Source: Symsagittifera roscoffensis (Eukaryota; Xenacoelomorpha; Acoela; Convolutidae). From it: a DNA stretch of 64,000 bases. The notes under the pieces were generated by a model that was given only the letters and a program-made list of their open reading frames with translations, ran no database searches and was not told the DNA's origin. How positions within the stretch are numbered: position 1 is the first letter of the stretch; each line of letters opens with the position of its first letter. The position numbers were made by a program, and so were the translations under genes. The DNA lies in NCBI RefSeq assembly GCF_963678635.1, contig NC_087066.1, forward strand, positions 13,500,517-13,564,516. Reading direction: 5' to 3'. This document shows, one piece after another, positions 1 to 11,777 of this stretch.

Positions 1-162
1 AACTTAGCTCCAAAAATTCAGGAGAAGTTAATGTAATACTACAGGCTTAATCACGGCGGGACCGTTCTTTCATAGTTATACCAAGTTTTTGGAGCAAAAA
101 GAAGGATCGAGTCATTCAGATTCGTTACGAGGTTTAAAATGCCAGGTGCTTAGCCTTTAAAT

Positions 163-232
163 TATTTCTCTTTTGGGGGAGATTCGTAGCTAGTTACCAT
201 GGGGGATAGTTAAAGAGATCCCAGAATTGATG
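163..232 (+). repeat. Short dispersed repeat, copy 1
   Basis: About 65 bp containing GGGGGAGATTCGTagcTAG, a TACC..GGGG core and TAAAGAgATCC. A diverged second copy lies at 38819-38884, downstream of the BEL/Pao relic. It may be a fragment of that family's LTR or of an unrelated element. Confidence 0.5.
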
Positions 233-388
233 TAGATTGTTTTGAAACTCTTTAAGCTCTCATATAAGCGTCGTAACTTCTTAAAATTTATCTTTTCACA
301 GATCCAGCTGTCTTCTTAATCTCTTGGAGTAATGGTATCCGTTTAACGTCGAACACGATAGTAAGTAGTATATGTATATTTTATTTAC

Positions 389-2631
389 CATAAATTGTTG
401 GGTATTCGACTTGCATTGTTTTTGAACTGAGCAATGGAATAAATTTCTTGTCGTCATCTGCTGGACCAAATTCTGAAAAAGAGTAGATGAATAGTTGTGG
501 CTTTTCCCATTATAGCCACCCAGCCTAGTAACTGAAATATAGCCTTTCCGCTATAGGATTTATGTATATGTGTGGGTTGGGGGTCATAATGGGAAAGAGT
601 CTCAATTTTTTCCGATATGGGACAGCAAAGCCTAGTTTGCAAAGTAATAAAAAATAAAGTATTTTTTTTTCAAATTTTGTATCGATTGGTGTAAAAAGTA
701 AGCAATTAAGTGGGTATACTGTGATTATAAAAAAAAGTTGTCTCTATCGGCTGTTTTTTCAAGCTTTTTGTTATTCGTAGAACCAAGAATATATCAAAAC
801 ATTTTCATAACTTCTTATTTATGAAACATTTTCATTAGTGTTTGGTCGCAAGTGATGCGAAGCTATATCTCGCCCATATTAATTCTAGAACCCTATCATT
901 AGCCGGAACCTTAAATAATTGAAAAACTTCTGAACATTTTGTGATTTTTGTTTTAACGTGTTTTGATATGTAAATTGTTTTAAGCATCAGTAAGTGCGGG
1001 TAAGGTCAATTTTTGGGCTATTGTTTTTTTTCGCATGATTAGGAGTAATGAACGTAATTAGTACTCTTATTTAGGTTTTGTTGATTTTTTTCAGGAAAAA
1101 ATTGACGCTCAATTTTGATTTTTCGAGGTTTGACTTCTGATTTCTTTTAAAGTTCACTTCATTTCCTTTGTTAAAAGAAAACCAAACTACATAATTGAAC
1201 AGCAAAAATGTGAAGGTTTCGGTCGACCTCTATTTTTGAAAATGGATTTGAATCCAAGCAAAATAAAGATTTTACTTATTGGTTCATTTATCTCAAATTG
1301 GGTTGATTTTATTTCATTTTTTTTCTACAATTCATTTTTTTTCTGCCTTCTTGCATTGATAACTCTTTTCAAACTGTTAGTTACATAGTTGGCTATGTAT
1401 GAATTGAGTTGAACTCACTGTCTATCGCTAAGGGGATGAAGGTGGCTCTGTCTTGTAACACTTGGTGCACGTACTTCTTTGCACTTGCATTGTCCCCCAT
1501 CGACTGCAGTTTCCCCTCTTCATCAACAAAGTCGATGTCCGCTAAGCAGAATTAACACGCGATAAACGAAAAAAGTTTTGGTTTAATTTCACTTCTATTT
1601 CAAAATGAGTTCACAAGGTTTGCAATTTTCAACAGTAAGGGTAAAAAACCGCTAGTTTTTGTTCCGGACGTTAGCTCAGCTTAGTTCTGCAGGTCTCAAA
1701 TTATGTGCGACTCAGTTCTTGGTGCTTTTTTATCCTGTTACATATGTTAAGAACACGTTTGAAAAATGAGTTTTTGGTTTACTCTAATGGTGTACTCTAA
1801 AACCGGATGTATTCTAATTGGCAGAAAACATGAGAAGTCAGTTTCTTGGGAACGACATTTGAAAGCATTTGAAAAAGTGCCATTCGTTGTCGAAAAATGC
1901 GTATATGAGCCTTTCAAATAATAGTAGTTTCGCAATGCACAGCAATCAAACGCCCATGAGATGTCTTGAGACGGTTATCGCATCTTCTAATTGCGACGCT
2001 TTTTCGCTTGAGGCGAGTTGTCGCCTACGAAGAATAATCAATCGCCGAACCGGCAGCAACGAAATAGTTTACTCAAATGAATCTTGGAAAACTTGTGAAA
2101 GCATTGTAAGTATTTTCTCAAGTTTCGTTCATTTTGCGCGTTCGTTTTTATTGTTTGAAGTTTTTTGATCTTGCCCAAGCTTGAAACGCGATTGAGGTTT
2201 ACCAAATTAAAACCTTTTTGCAGTGAAAAATTAGAAGAATGTGGAAATAATAGCGAACTAAAAAATATGTTGCTTGTTACCGTCTCTGTCTATTCTGCAT
2301 CTTTGTCGCACAGCATCCAAAAGCAATTCAACTCTGCAGTCTGCGTTCAGAATCGACTTCTCATCATCTGAGGCAACAAAATGTAATAACTGTTTTTTTT
2401 TTCAAAAAAGCTACTTTTATTTGTATTCCCGACTTCTAAATTGATGTTCGAAGTAGTTGATTAAGTAAATATGTAGATGTGAAACACACCGAAGTTTGAA
2501 GACTAAAAATGAGGTTAATTATTCCTGGGCCTAAATTAGGAGCTGATCTTACCTCCATGTCTGACTACAATAAACGCCGGCAGACAGTTTCCGTCATCGC
2601 GGATAGCATTGCCAGATTGTTTTTTCGACAT
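389..2631 (-). CDS. Unidentified multi-exon gene, first three coding exons, runs off left edge
   Basis: Three short minus-strand exons join in one open frame: 2631-2553 (starts ATG, 26 codons plus 1 nt), 1541-1419 and 472-389. Each ends in phase 1, and every junction phase agrees. Donors read GTAAGA, GTGAGT and GTAAAT. Acceptors are ttctgcttag and actctttttcag. The partial product is about 95 residues, starting MSKKQSGNAIRDDGNCL, then RHGADIDFVDEEGKL, RATFIPLAID, and an acidic-lysine patch followed by KKFIPLLSS. It is soluble-looking, with no signal peptide or membrane segment. I do not recognise the family. The next exon is not visible in the first 388 bases. The introns are 1011 and 946 bp. 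Agreement of five splice sites with phase is the main support, so the gene is probably real although its function is unknown. Confidence 0.72.
2077..2371 (+). CDS. Possible small two-exon gene nested in an intron of the opposite-strand gene
   Basis: Exon 1 is 2077-2105 (ATG, 9 codons plus 2 nt) with a perfect GTAAGT donor. Exon 2 is 2224-2371 after the acceptor cctttttgcag. Joined in phase they give 58 residues: an acidic, helical-looking N-terminal half (KLEECGNNSELKN) and then a Ser/Val-rich half ending NRLLII. The intron is 118 bp. An in-frame TAG lies just upstream of the ATG, so the start is fixed unless another leader exon is spliced on. I do not recognise the product. The pair lies inside the 1011-bp intron of the minus-strand gene. 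The strong splice sites could be chance in AT-rich DNA, so this stays tentative. Confidence 0.33.
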
Positions 2632-4320
2632 TGAATCGATATAAAGTATAACCACAAATGAAAGTTTGAGAAACAGTCACACGATGACGCGGTCAACCAC
2701 TTGTTTACTCTAGTTTGATAAAAATAATAAAATAAAGTCATAAGCAATAAACAGATGTATGTCTAGTTGATTGATGAAGCAAACCAAGCCGCTTATATGT
2801 TTCGTAAAACTAAGCCGCTCGAGCTATAAACAGATATATGTCTAGTTGATTGATAAATACAAACTAAGCCGCTTACATGATTCGTAAACGTGGCTATCGT
2901 AAACCGAGCCAAATTGTTTCATGCGGCGTTAATTTGATCGGTCTTTTTGGATTTGACGCGTCGTGAAATGAGCTGAACAAAAAGCCAGTTGAACAACCAT
3001 TGCTTCAAGAAGTACTTGTTCAGAATGCCTTGTTGGTTATAATTTTGAACTTTTGAAATGGCTGGCTTTATTGTAATTAAATGATAAGAAAAGTATTGCA
3101 TATTATTGATTCAATCAAAATTTAAACAAGGTTTTGAATGCTGAAAATGGTCGGAATGAGCAGATCTGATTACCAGCGGTTATGATTACTAAAAAAGAAG
3201 TATCTTATAAATCGGTACTAAATTTGTTCCTTATATTAATTTTGACAAAAACGCAAGGATGTATTTTATTATGTTGTATTATATAAACTTTATCCCTCTA
3301 CTGACTTTACTGCATCAAATTGCTAAGCATCAGCTTGAAAGGTCTAATTTTTGGCACAATTAATGCGCTTTCTTGCAAATTAATTTTGTTTTCTTAATTT
3401 ATTTTGCAATCAGCGTAGTGTATTAGTACGGTCCTTCTTTTTTTTATCGCAACCTAAGTCTCAAATAGAAGTGTTCATTAAAAGTTTTCACTTATTTGGT
3501 GGCACTTTTGCTATAATCACGATCTGTAGCAGTAGAAATTTCATAGCATCTGTTCTCTGCTTTATTTGAGGCTAGTGTTTGTGATTTATTAAGCGTCCGT
3601 GGCTAGTGCGTGAGAATCATTATATCTAGGTCGCAATATGTCCCAGATCTAATCTGAGACGCAACCGAGTTTTTTTTAATTCGAGGTTTTTTTTTTACTT
3701 TTTCTCATTGCATTTTATAGAGCTGCTTCTCTCTAGTGTTTGTCATGTTCGCTTGTGTTTTACGCGTGCTATTACCCAGCGTCATCAAATCAGTTCATAG
3801 ACTTGTTTTTCAGGTTAAGGATTTGTCTAACAGATACATTTGTGCTCATTTTCTGGAAATTTCAAATTTAACTGCTTGCTATCTTGACAGAGTGCTTTTC
3901 ATATTGAATTGCTCTTGCGAACTTGTAAATGACAATTTGAATTATCGATACCCTGGTTGTCTACGTATTTTTTGTTAGGTTATTTTCCACTGCATGGGTT
4001 TCTCTGCTGTCGTAAGCCTTCTCAATTTTAACTGAAAGACACAGAAATTATCTATCAAAAAATCTATGGACGCAATGTTTGAATGATTTTCATAGGGGTC
4101 AATGGTTAACAAAAGGCGTCACAGACAATGTTATAGCGAAGATTTTTTAAAATCCGAAGTCTGGATGAATTTCATCTTAAGGTCTGTATTTAAGTCAAAG
4201 CCAAAAATGTTTTCGAGATTTGAATGACTAACGCCAAAATTTGAAGTTTTTAACCCTACAGCGACGTGGTATCAGGGTTAACTTAGGAGTTTCAAATTGT
4301 GTCTATAAATAAATAGCATT
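2632..4320. other. AT-rich spacer, no gene seen
   Basis: Upstream of the minus-strand gene. It holds a two-copy tandem duplication at 2748-2890 (listed separately) and long T runs. Short open frames here have no recognisable domain, and I could not join any of them through splice sites. Confidence 0.6.
2748..2890 (+). repeat. Two-copy tandem duplication, period 79 bp
   Basis: The string ACAGAT(g/a)TATGTCTAGTTG and the following AAGCCGCTTAyATG block occur at 2751 and again at 2830, with scattered substitutions between them. Confidence 0.7.
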
Positions 4321-4329
4321 GCTAAAATC

Positions 4330-5700
4330 CTTTCAGATTCGAAGACATGACGTTTTTTTTACGAGTGTTTCAACAGTTTTCACAAAAGATAGGGCTGACT
4401 AAATTTACAAAATTTGAAATTCCAAATCCTACAGTGGGACACTGTCAGGATACTCTCAGCGGTTTCAAGTCATGCATCCAATTATGGCTGCGCAAATTTT
4501 CCAAGATATGCCGTTTTATAAGATTTTTTAAGTTGCTTTTTAAAAAAAACTTGGAAAGAAAAAAATTAACCGAATCTAGAAATCTCAACCCCCTATGGTG
4601 GCGTGCTGTCAAGGTACACAATAAGGTTGTACCTCTGTGTTCCAAATATGACTGATGACAGCTCAATTCTGTTTATTTTCGAGATATGACGTTTATATAT
4701 TTTTTTCATTATTTTTTAATTGTTAGTGAATTGATTCAGGCTGAAAAAATGAAATGATATAAAAGTTTTTTGCTCAATAGCCTGCAAATTGAATTGAGCC
4801 ATGAGAACAAATTTGCAAGATATGTCGTTTCTTAAGATTTTTTAGTTGCTTTTTAAAAAACTTAGATTGAAAAAATCTAACCGAATCTACAAATCTCAAC
4901 CCCCTGTGGTGGCGTGCTGTCAAGGTACACAATAAGGTTGTACCTCTGTGTTCCAAATATGACTGATGACATACATCTCAATTCTGTTCATTTTCGAGAT
5001 ATGATGTTTATATATTTTTTTCAGTATTTTTTAAATTGTTAGTGAATCGACTCAGGCTGAAAAAATGAAGTGATATAAAAGTTTTTTGCTCAATAGCCTG
5101 CAATTTGAATTGAGCCATGAACAAATTTCCAAGATATGTCGTTTTTTAAGGTTTTTTAAATTGCTTTTTAAAAAACTTAGATTGAAAAAATCTAACCGAA
5201 CCTACAAATCTCAACCCCCTATGGTGGTTTGCAATCAGGGTACACAATAAGGTTGTACCTCTGTATTCCAAATATGACTGATGACATCTCAATTCTGTTC
5301 ATTTTCGAGATATGACGTTTATATATTTTTTTCAGTATTTTTTAGTTTTTAGTGAATCGACTCAGGCTGAAAAAATGAAGTGATATAAAAGGTTTTTGCT
5401 CAATAGCCTGCAATTTGAATTGAGCCATGAGAACAAATTTCCAAGATATGCCGTTTGTTAAGATTTTTTAAGTTGCTTTTTTAAAAAACTTGGATTGAAA
5501 AAAATCTAACCGAACCTACAAATCTCAACCCCCTATGGTGGTGTGCAATCAGGGTACACAAAAAGGTTCTACCACTGTGTTCCAAATATGACTGATGATT
5601 GCTCAATTTGTTTGTTTTCGAGATATGACGTTTATAAAAAAATTTTTCAGTAGTTTCAACACAACTTAAGTATAAAAACCTAACAATATTCGAAATTCCC
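4330..5700 (+). repeat. Satellite-like tandem repeat, unit about 313 bp, about four copies
   Basis: The anchor AAATCTCAACCCCCT recurs near 4581, 4892, 5206 and 5521, a spacing of 311-315 bp. Each unit also carries GGTACACAATAAGGTTGTAC, TTTTCGAGATATGA, a CTGAAAAAATGAA block and GCTCAATAGCCTGCAA. The first and last units are more diverged. A detached partial unit lies at about 6735-6835. Open frames inside it are by-products of the repeat. Confidence 0.85.
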
Positions 5701-5949
5701 AACTCTAGTTGGACGCTGTCAGGTTTGTCTCAGGTCTCGCCAGTTTGGCCCCCAAATGTGGTTGCTAAAAACTTTTTGATTACCGAGATTTCACGTTTTC
5801 ATGATTTCAAAATTTTTTCAAAACTTAGATTTAGAAAATTTTTCAGATGTCTAAACAGATTGCCCTTAAGTTTTGAAAAACATTTTTTTTAAATTAGAAT
5901 AAATTTTAAAAAATTTGACCATATAACTAGTGCTCGCGCTTCCTCATCG

Positions 5950-7450
5950 AAGCCCTCATAGAAAATGAGTCATTTTTTGTTGAATAATTTGCTTGAAAAA
6001 TTTAATTGTTCAGTTGTTTGCATGAAAAAAGCCTATAGTTTTCACGAATAGATTTAAGCTATCAAAAAGTTTGAAAAGTTGTAAAGTGTTATCCCTCAAT
6101 AGGTTGCCTGAAGAAGTTTATAGCTCCCACGAAAATTCTTTTTCTATTGCTGTTTTAAAAAAAATACAATTTTCTAGAAAAATCGTAAATTTTTTACGAA
6201 TCGTCTTAAGCTATGGAAACAAATTCAGAAGTTTCAAAATTTGACTGAAGAAAAACTAAATGTTTTGTTATTTGATTCAAACTATTAACACCTGAGTTTC
6301 ACCATCAGCAAAGTGTTACTGCTCAATATTTTGCTCAAACAACTTCAACTTTTCGCATATCGAGTCAAGCTAAAAATCAGTTATTTCAAAGTTTTATCGC
6401 TCATAAGGTTGCTTGAACTTCAAATTTTCGTTGACTAATTCATGTTATGAAGCAACTTGAAATAATTCAACTTTTTTTATCGCTCCATCCTTTTTTTTTG
6501 AAAATTTAAATACTTTTTGCGAATCGATTCAAACAATAAACAACTTCAATATTTCAAAGATTTTTTCTGCGCATGAGCTGGCTTGAAATAAAGCATTAGT
6601 TTTGTGCTAATAGATTTAAGCTATAAAAATAAAAGCTGCTTGAAGAAACCCAAGTTTTTCCCAAAAAAATCAACCTTCAAGAACAACTTGAAATATTTCA
6701 ACTGTTTGTTGCTCAAGAGCTTGCTTCAAAAATTTTTAATTTTTATTGAATCGATTCAGGCTGAAAAAAAAATGAAACGATATAAAAGTTTATTGCTCAA
6801 TAGCCTGCAAATTGAATCGAGCCATGAGATCATTTTTAACCTCTTTGCATAGTTGAAATAGATAAGTCTTCTGCTGAACCGATTCAGCTGTCGGGAATCG
6901 ATTCAAGTTATGAAAACAACCTAAATCATTTTTGTTATTGCTCAATTGCTTACTGGAAAAAACTTGAAAGTTTTCGCGAATCGATTCAAGTTATGGAAAC
7001 AAATTGATTGTTCCAAAATCTATTGCTCAAGCCTTGCTTTACTTTTTTGCTGTCCGATTCATGCTTTACAAAATTTCAATGCTTGATTGGCTTGATTAAA
7101 TAAACTTGAGTTTTTCTCGATCCGATTCCTGCTTTAAATTAACTTAAATATTTTCGAAAATCATCATTTGATTAGCCTGCTTAGAGAGTAATCAATTTCT
7201 TGCGAATTGATTCTCACTATACTATAACTATGTTATATAGTTGAATAGCTAGCTGAGAATAAAGTTGAGTTTTTTCGAATGTATTCACTTGGAAATAGTT
7301 TGAATTATTTCAAAAGTTTCAACGTTTCCTTAAATAAATTTTGACTGATCTGCCTAAATAAATGCTTAAATTAGCGAATTGATTCAAGGCAGGAAATAAC
7401 TTCAAAAAACTTCTAAGATTATCGCTAGTTCCTGTATTTTGCAAATTCAC
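5950..7450 (+). repeat. Degenerate repeat field with a recurring GAATCGATTCAAG motif
   Basis: The word GAATCGATTCA (palindromic core) and close variants recur roughly every 75-120 bp, for example near 6520, 6746, 6893 and 6978. They alternate with TTATTGCTCAA-type and TTGAAAAAACTTGAA-type strings. The same words occur in the 313-bp satellite just upstream, so the field looks like an older, decayed part of that array. Confidence 0.65.
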
Positions 7451-10194
7451 CAAGTGCGGATGTTTATACATGTTTTCGCTTATAAGGTTCGTTCGACTTG
7501 AATGGGTTCGGCCATTGTTATAGCGGCCTTAGTGCTTCGTACTGCGGCCTTTGAAGATCGAATATTCATTTTACTAACCCAATAGCTCAGTTTTTTGTCG
7601 GCTCAGGCAGGTATTTTGGACTAAGCTAGGGGTCGATAGCCAGGTATTGTGGGCTAAGTAACAACTCAGTAAGTTTTATTTGAATGATAAAGTAGCACTG
7701 GCAATTGTGTTCTAGGACATATTTTTCTCAAATTGAAGTTCATTTGAGACAAGTATTGAAATGATTGTAGATGTATTGTTCTCCGATATTTTTCAAATAT
7801 TTTTTCAATTCAATTGCTTTTGTCTCAATTTCTCTTGGCTTTCTTGCCATGTTATAATTGTAATGAATCGCAAGTGGCGAGGAGCTCCGCTCTTCACTGT
7901 GTCTAAAGGTCCGCAGTTGATTCTTGGACTTTTTATGCAATCCTTTTTGATTTAACATTAATTCAATATCAAAATATTTTATGAAAGAAATATATAAAAA
8001 TGGGTAGCTTCATTCTTTCTTTGCGAATAAAACTGATTACTCTTACGGTAAGCAAGGGTATTGCAATCGATTAGAGACATTTTTCTCATATATAACTTGG
8101 TTCACAGGACTCTTGGTTCACCTCTTTGTGAATCCTACTCCTCTCGGTTGCAAATATTAAGCGTGTTTGAGTTAATTAATTTAAATATTCGTCCTTTTCG
8201 AAGTTTGCTTTTTACGTTGGTAGTTATTTCTCCAACTCGATTTTGTTTTTCCGCTTTTTTTTCTGCTGAATAGGTTTCGTATTTTATTACATCGGCTTAG
8301 TGGCCTCCTATTGCACCGTTTGATTAGCAAAAAATTTTCAGTGAAAGTGTGTGTTTGTTCAGGGAGAGGCGAATTTTAAATTTTTTTGTAGTTTCAAATC
8401 TTTTGAAATTTTTTATGCTTGAAGTGTTTCTGCTTGATTTTTGCTTTATAGATTTTTTTCGATGCTATTTTTGCATATTATTGTCTGGGTATGTTTTTTT
8501 CAATATTTTTTTTTTCATATTTTGATAGTAGCATGTATAATTATAGAATTTCGATTCAACTATTTTTTGGCTGATGGTTTTTCTGCTTCATTGCTGTTGA
8601 TTAAGCTCTCGGTTCAGTTTGCGAAATGCATATACCACCTTCCCTTCAGTACATTTTTGGGACTCGTGGGTACTGTATGGATAGTGCATGTTTTTTATCA
8701 ATTTTATTTTGGCGAAATTTTCCGATTCAATTTCAGTTTACTGGCTGCCGGTTTAATTCCGTCGGCTTATTCAATAAATATATTGTATCCTACATTTTTC
8801 CGGTTGAATTTACAAAAACGATAAAATCACAGCGCCAATTTTTTTATTGCTTAAATTCAAACCAATGGGACCTCCTGAAAGCGCTGCAACAATATCAAAC
8901 ATAAAATAACGGTCGATTTTTTTTTTCATTTTTTTAAATTTTTTTTTCAAGGGTAACATCGTTCAAAGGGGAATTTTTGCATCGCAAGTGGTGCAAACCT
9001 CAGCTTTGCCTCTGTAGAAAGATTGGAATCGTTGCTCAAATTGTAGAAAAGTAAGAGACATTCTCTTAAGTAATCTGTTTGATATCAAACTTAGGTACCA
9101 TAATTTGAAAAATGTGTTGGTCGTTTTTTGATATATATTTTTTGGATTTCAAGAAGCATCAAGAAGGTTGAGTAAAAGGCATGTTTTCGAAAAACAAGTC
9201 CGTTCCTTTTTTTCTGTTTACTTGTGTTCATAGACTTTTACCAACTGTTTGATGGCTATGTTTACAATTTGTTCAGCTACGGCTTGTGTTCAATCTTTTT
9301 TCCTGGTGAGAATGTTAATTTTTGTCTTTTAAAAAGATTTCGGATTTCTAAATGTTCGAAAATATTTCAAAATGTTTGTTTTGTGCGAAGAAAGAGCTTG
9401 GTATTTGAATGTTTGTGGAAATTGATAACATTTACAAAATTTGGCTAACGTTTTTTTGAACATTTTTTGTTTTCGTTGTAAGAATGGTTTGCTGTTAATT
9501 CAATTACTTTGGTTTTAGGGGTCTGCTCCATTGTTTCAGTTTTATGGAAAGATATTTAGGCTGTTTTTAATTTCAGAAGATACAGCTAATTCTCAGATAA
9601 GAGATAAAGATTCCTAGAAGGTAAAGATTATTTTAAGACAGCGAGGTTTCGTCTCCTTATTTTTTCATTGTTATTTGTCTTTTTCTTTTGTGCATTCCAG
9701 GACTTTTTGTTCCGACCATTTGAAAAATGGGGAGGAACTTTGTATTCGGGTGTTTTTTAAGTATTTTTTCTTTTTGTTTTCCCCGCAAAATCAGATACCA
9801 CAAATAATCATCGGACTGGGTTGAGTGATAAATCATATTAAAGCCCTTTCAGTCGTGATTCGGACTACATTAAAAATTTCCAAAAAACGTTCAATTTGTT
9901 TATGTTCTTTTTAGTTTTGATCTCTGATTCCTCTTTCTGATTTTATATATATTTTTTTATATGCAGCAAGAAGGATTTTTTCGAATGTTTGTAAATTGAT
10001 GAAGCTAGCAAAAACAACTCTTTGTTATGCAGTTCTAACTTAATGTGTTTTGGAAATATTCATGCACGAGCTGTGTTTTATCATGAAGAAAAACAGATGT
10101 TTTGCATGCTATATTAAAACGAGAATTAAATTTGCCTTTTAGGTGTGCTTGGGTAGAAAAATTTGATTAGGAGCTTAAATAATATTTTAGATAA
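7451..10194. other. Spacer upstream of the MINDY gene, no gene seen
   Basis: T-rich DNA. A 127-codon plus-strand frame at 8441-8824 is hydrophobic only because of T-rich codons and shows no recognisable domain. Copies of the dispersed TCGCAAGTGG motif lie at about 7868 and 8983. The bases just before the MINDY start read aatattttag/ATAA-ATG, so a 5' leader exon or a trans-spliced leader could join there. Confidence 0.5.
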
Positions 10195-11777
10195 ATGTCT
10201 GATCAACCAGAATGTAGTGACGAACGCCCAACTCCAGCTCCTGAAAGCGAAAAGAGTTACTCCCATCCGGAAGTTGAACCGCCCCAACGCCCAACAGACG
10301 ATGACCCTTCGCCCTCCAATATCGATAACAACGATTCCGATACTGTCAACTCATCGCGGGCTATCGAAATATCTCTAGAAGCGGGAAATGTGGATAATTC
10401 CTTGTATTACACGAAGTGGATTAAATTCAATGAGTTTGAGACTCCAATTGTGACTCAGAACGAGAATGGACCCTGTCCTCTGATTGCAATTATGAATGTG
10501 TTGCTTCTGAGGAGACTGTTGCATCTGCATGAGTCGGAAGAGTATACGAATACTACTAGTCTGATGAAACATATAGGTCAGTCCATTTTTTTCGACATTC
10601 TTGATTAATTAAAACTGGTATTATAAACAGTTGTAGATTATTATATGAATTATACTAAAGTTGTCATTCGGCCAAGAGATCCGGTTATTATAGGGCATAT
10701 AGTTACCAAATAAAACTAAACTGTTTGAAAACGAGTCTTAGGTTCCTATTTGGCGCTTTGATACAATAAGGCTTTTGAATGTTTGAGAGCTTACTTATTT
10801 TTGCTGCACTGTTGTATAATTTATTATTTTCAACCTCCTAATTCAGTCTTTTAGTTGGTCGTTTTATCTAAACTGAATGCTGTTTAGGACACCATTTGAT
10901 TAACCGAGTCCCAAAAGAGTTCTCATCAGATGAAGACAAACTGAACTACGAACACAACATATCAGACGCATTCTCAGTGATCTGCAAACTCCAGTCGGGA
11001 ATCGACGTCAACATTGGTTTCTCATCAGTGACCAGTTACGAGTTGACTCCGGAAATTGTCATATTTGATTTGTTAGGGATTAAACTGTATCATGGCTGGC
11101 TTGTCGATCCTCAGGATAAAAACCTTTATTCCGTTCTAGAAAACAAAACTTACAACAAAGCAGTTGAAGTGGCTTTAGATGAAAACAGTCCAGAAAGTTT
11201 TGTCGTGAAAGATTTTCTAGAAGATACTTCAAATCAGTTGACATATCATGGCTTGTTCGAACTAACAGCTGCGCTTAAGGAATCGGAAGTTGCGGTTCTA
11301 TTCAGAAATAACCATTTTTCGACCATCACGAAAAGAGAAGGAATTGTGTACCAACTGGTAACCGATCAGGGATTCGTGAAAGAAGATTCAGTGGTTTGGG
11401 AAGCTTTATCATCAGTCTCAGGAGACAATGAATTCGTCAATTCTTTCTTCCGTAAAACATCACACCTTCGAGCAAGAACTCCCGAACGTGATAACAATAC
11501 AAGTAGTAAAATTAGCAGTAACGAACCGGTCGACGAAGATTTTGAGCTTGCACTGCAGTTAGATAAGAGCGAACAATGCAAAAATGATGAGCAACTTGCA
11601 CGTACGTTGCAGGAAGCGGAAAATGTTGCGCAGAACAGATCTGATGATGATCATTCAGCAATGGTACAAAGGGGGGAACAGAACCAAAGAACGACAAGGC
11701 GCCCTAGTGCCTGCAGAAGGAGAGGTTCGAATCAAAGCCAAAATGGAAGCGATAATAGAAATTGTATAATTTTGTAG
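10195..11777 (+). CDS. MINDY1/2: MINDY (FAM63) family Lys48-linkage deubiquitinase
   Basis: Two exons, 10195-10576 and 10888-11777, flank a 311-bp GT-AG intron and give 423 residues. The family cleaves Lys48-linked polyubiquitin as a cysteine protease. The motif TQNENGPCPLIAIMN holds the catalytic Cys at about residue 94; the catalytic His is in FRNNHFSTI at about residue 270. The first 70 residues are acidic, Pro/Ser-rich and probably disordered. After the catalytic domain come acidic helices DFELALQLDKSEQ and EQLARTLQEAE, which resemble ubiquitin-interacting motifs. The tail is basic and ends in CIIL, a CaaX box predicted to be geranylgeranylated (Leu at X), implying membrane attachment. 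Length and order match the family. I cannot say which paralogue it is. A splice-acceptor-like TTTTAG lies 4 nt before the ATG. Confidence 0.95.

Noticed and set aside
1869-2168. 99-codon plus-strand frame overlapping the nested gene
   Set aside because: It starts at TTG, and joining through the strong donor at 2106 puts TGA at once after the acceptor.
3736-3978. 80-codon plus-strand frame
   Set aside because: No recognisable motif, and an acceptor-like site in its middle leads nowhere.
8441-8824. 127-codon hydrophobic plus-strand frame
   Set aside because: The hydrophobicity comes from T-rich codons (Phe, Leu, Ile) in a T-rich strand; no domain and no splice context.
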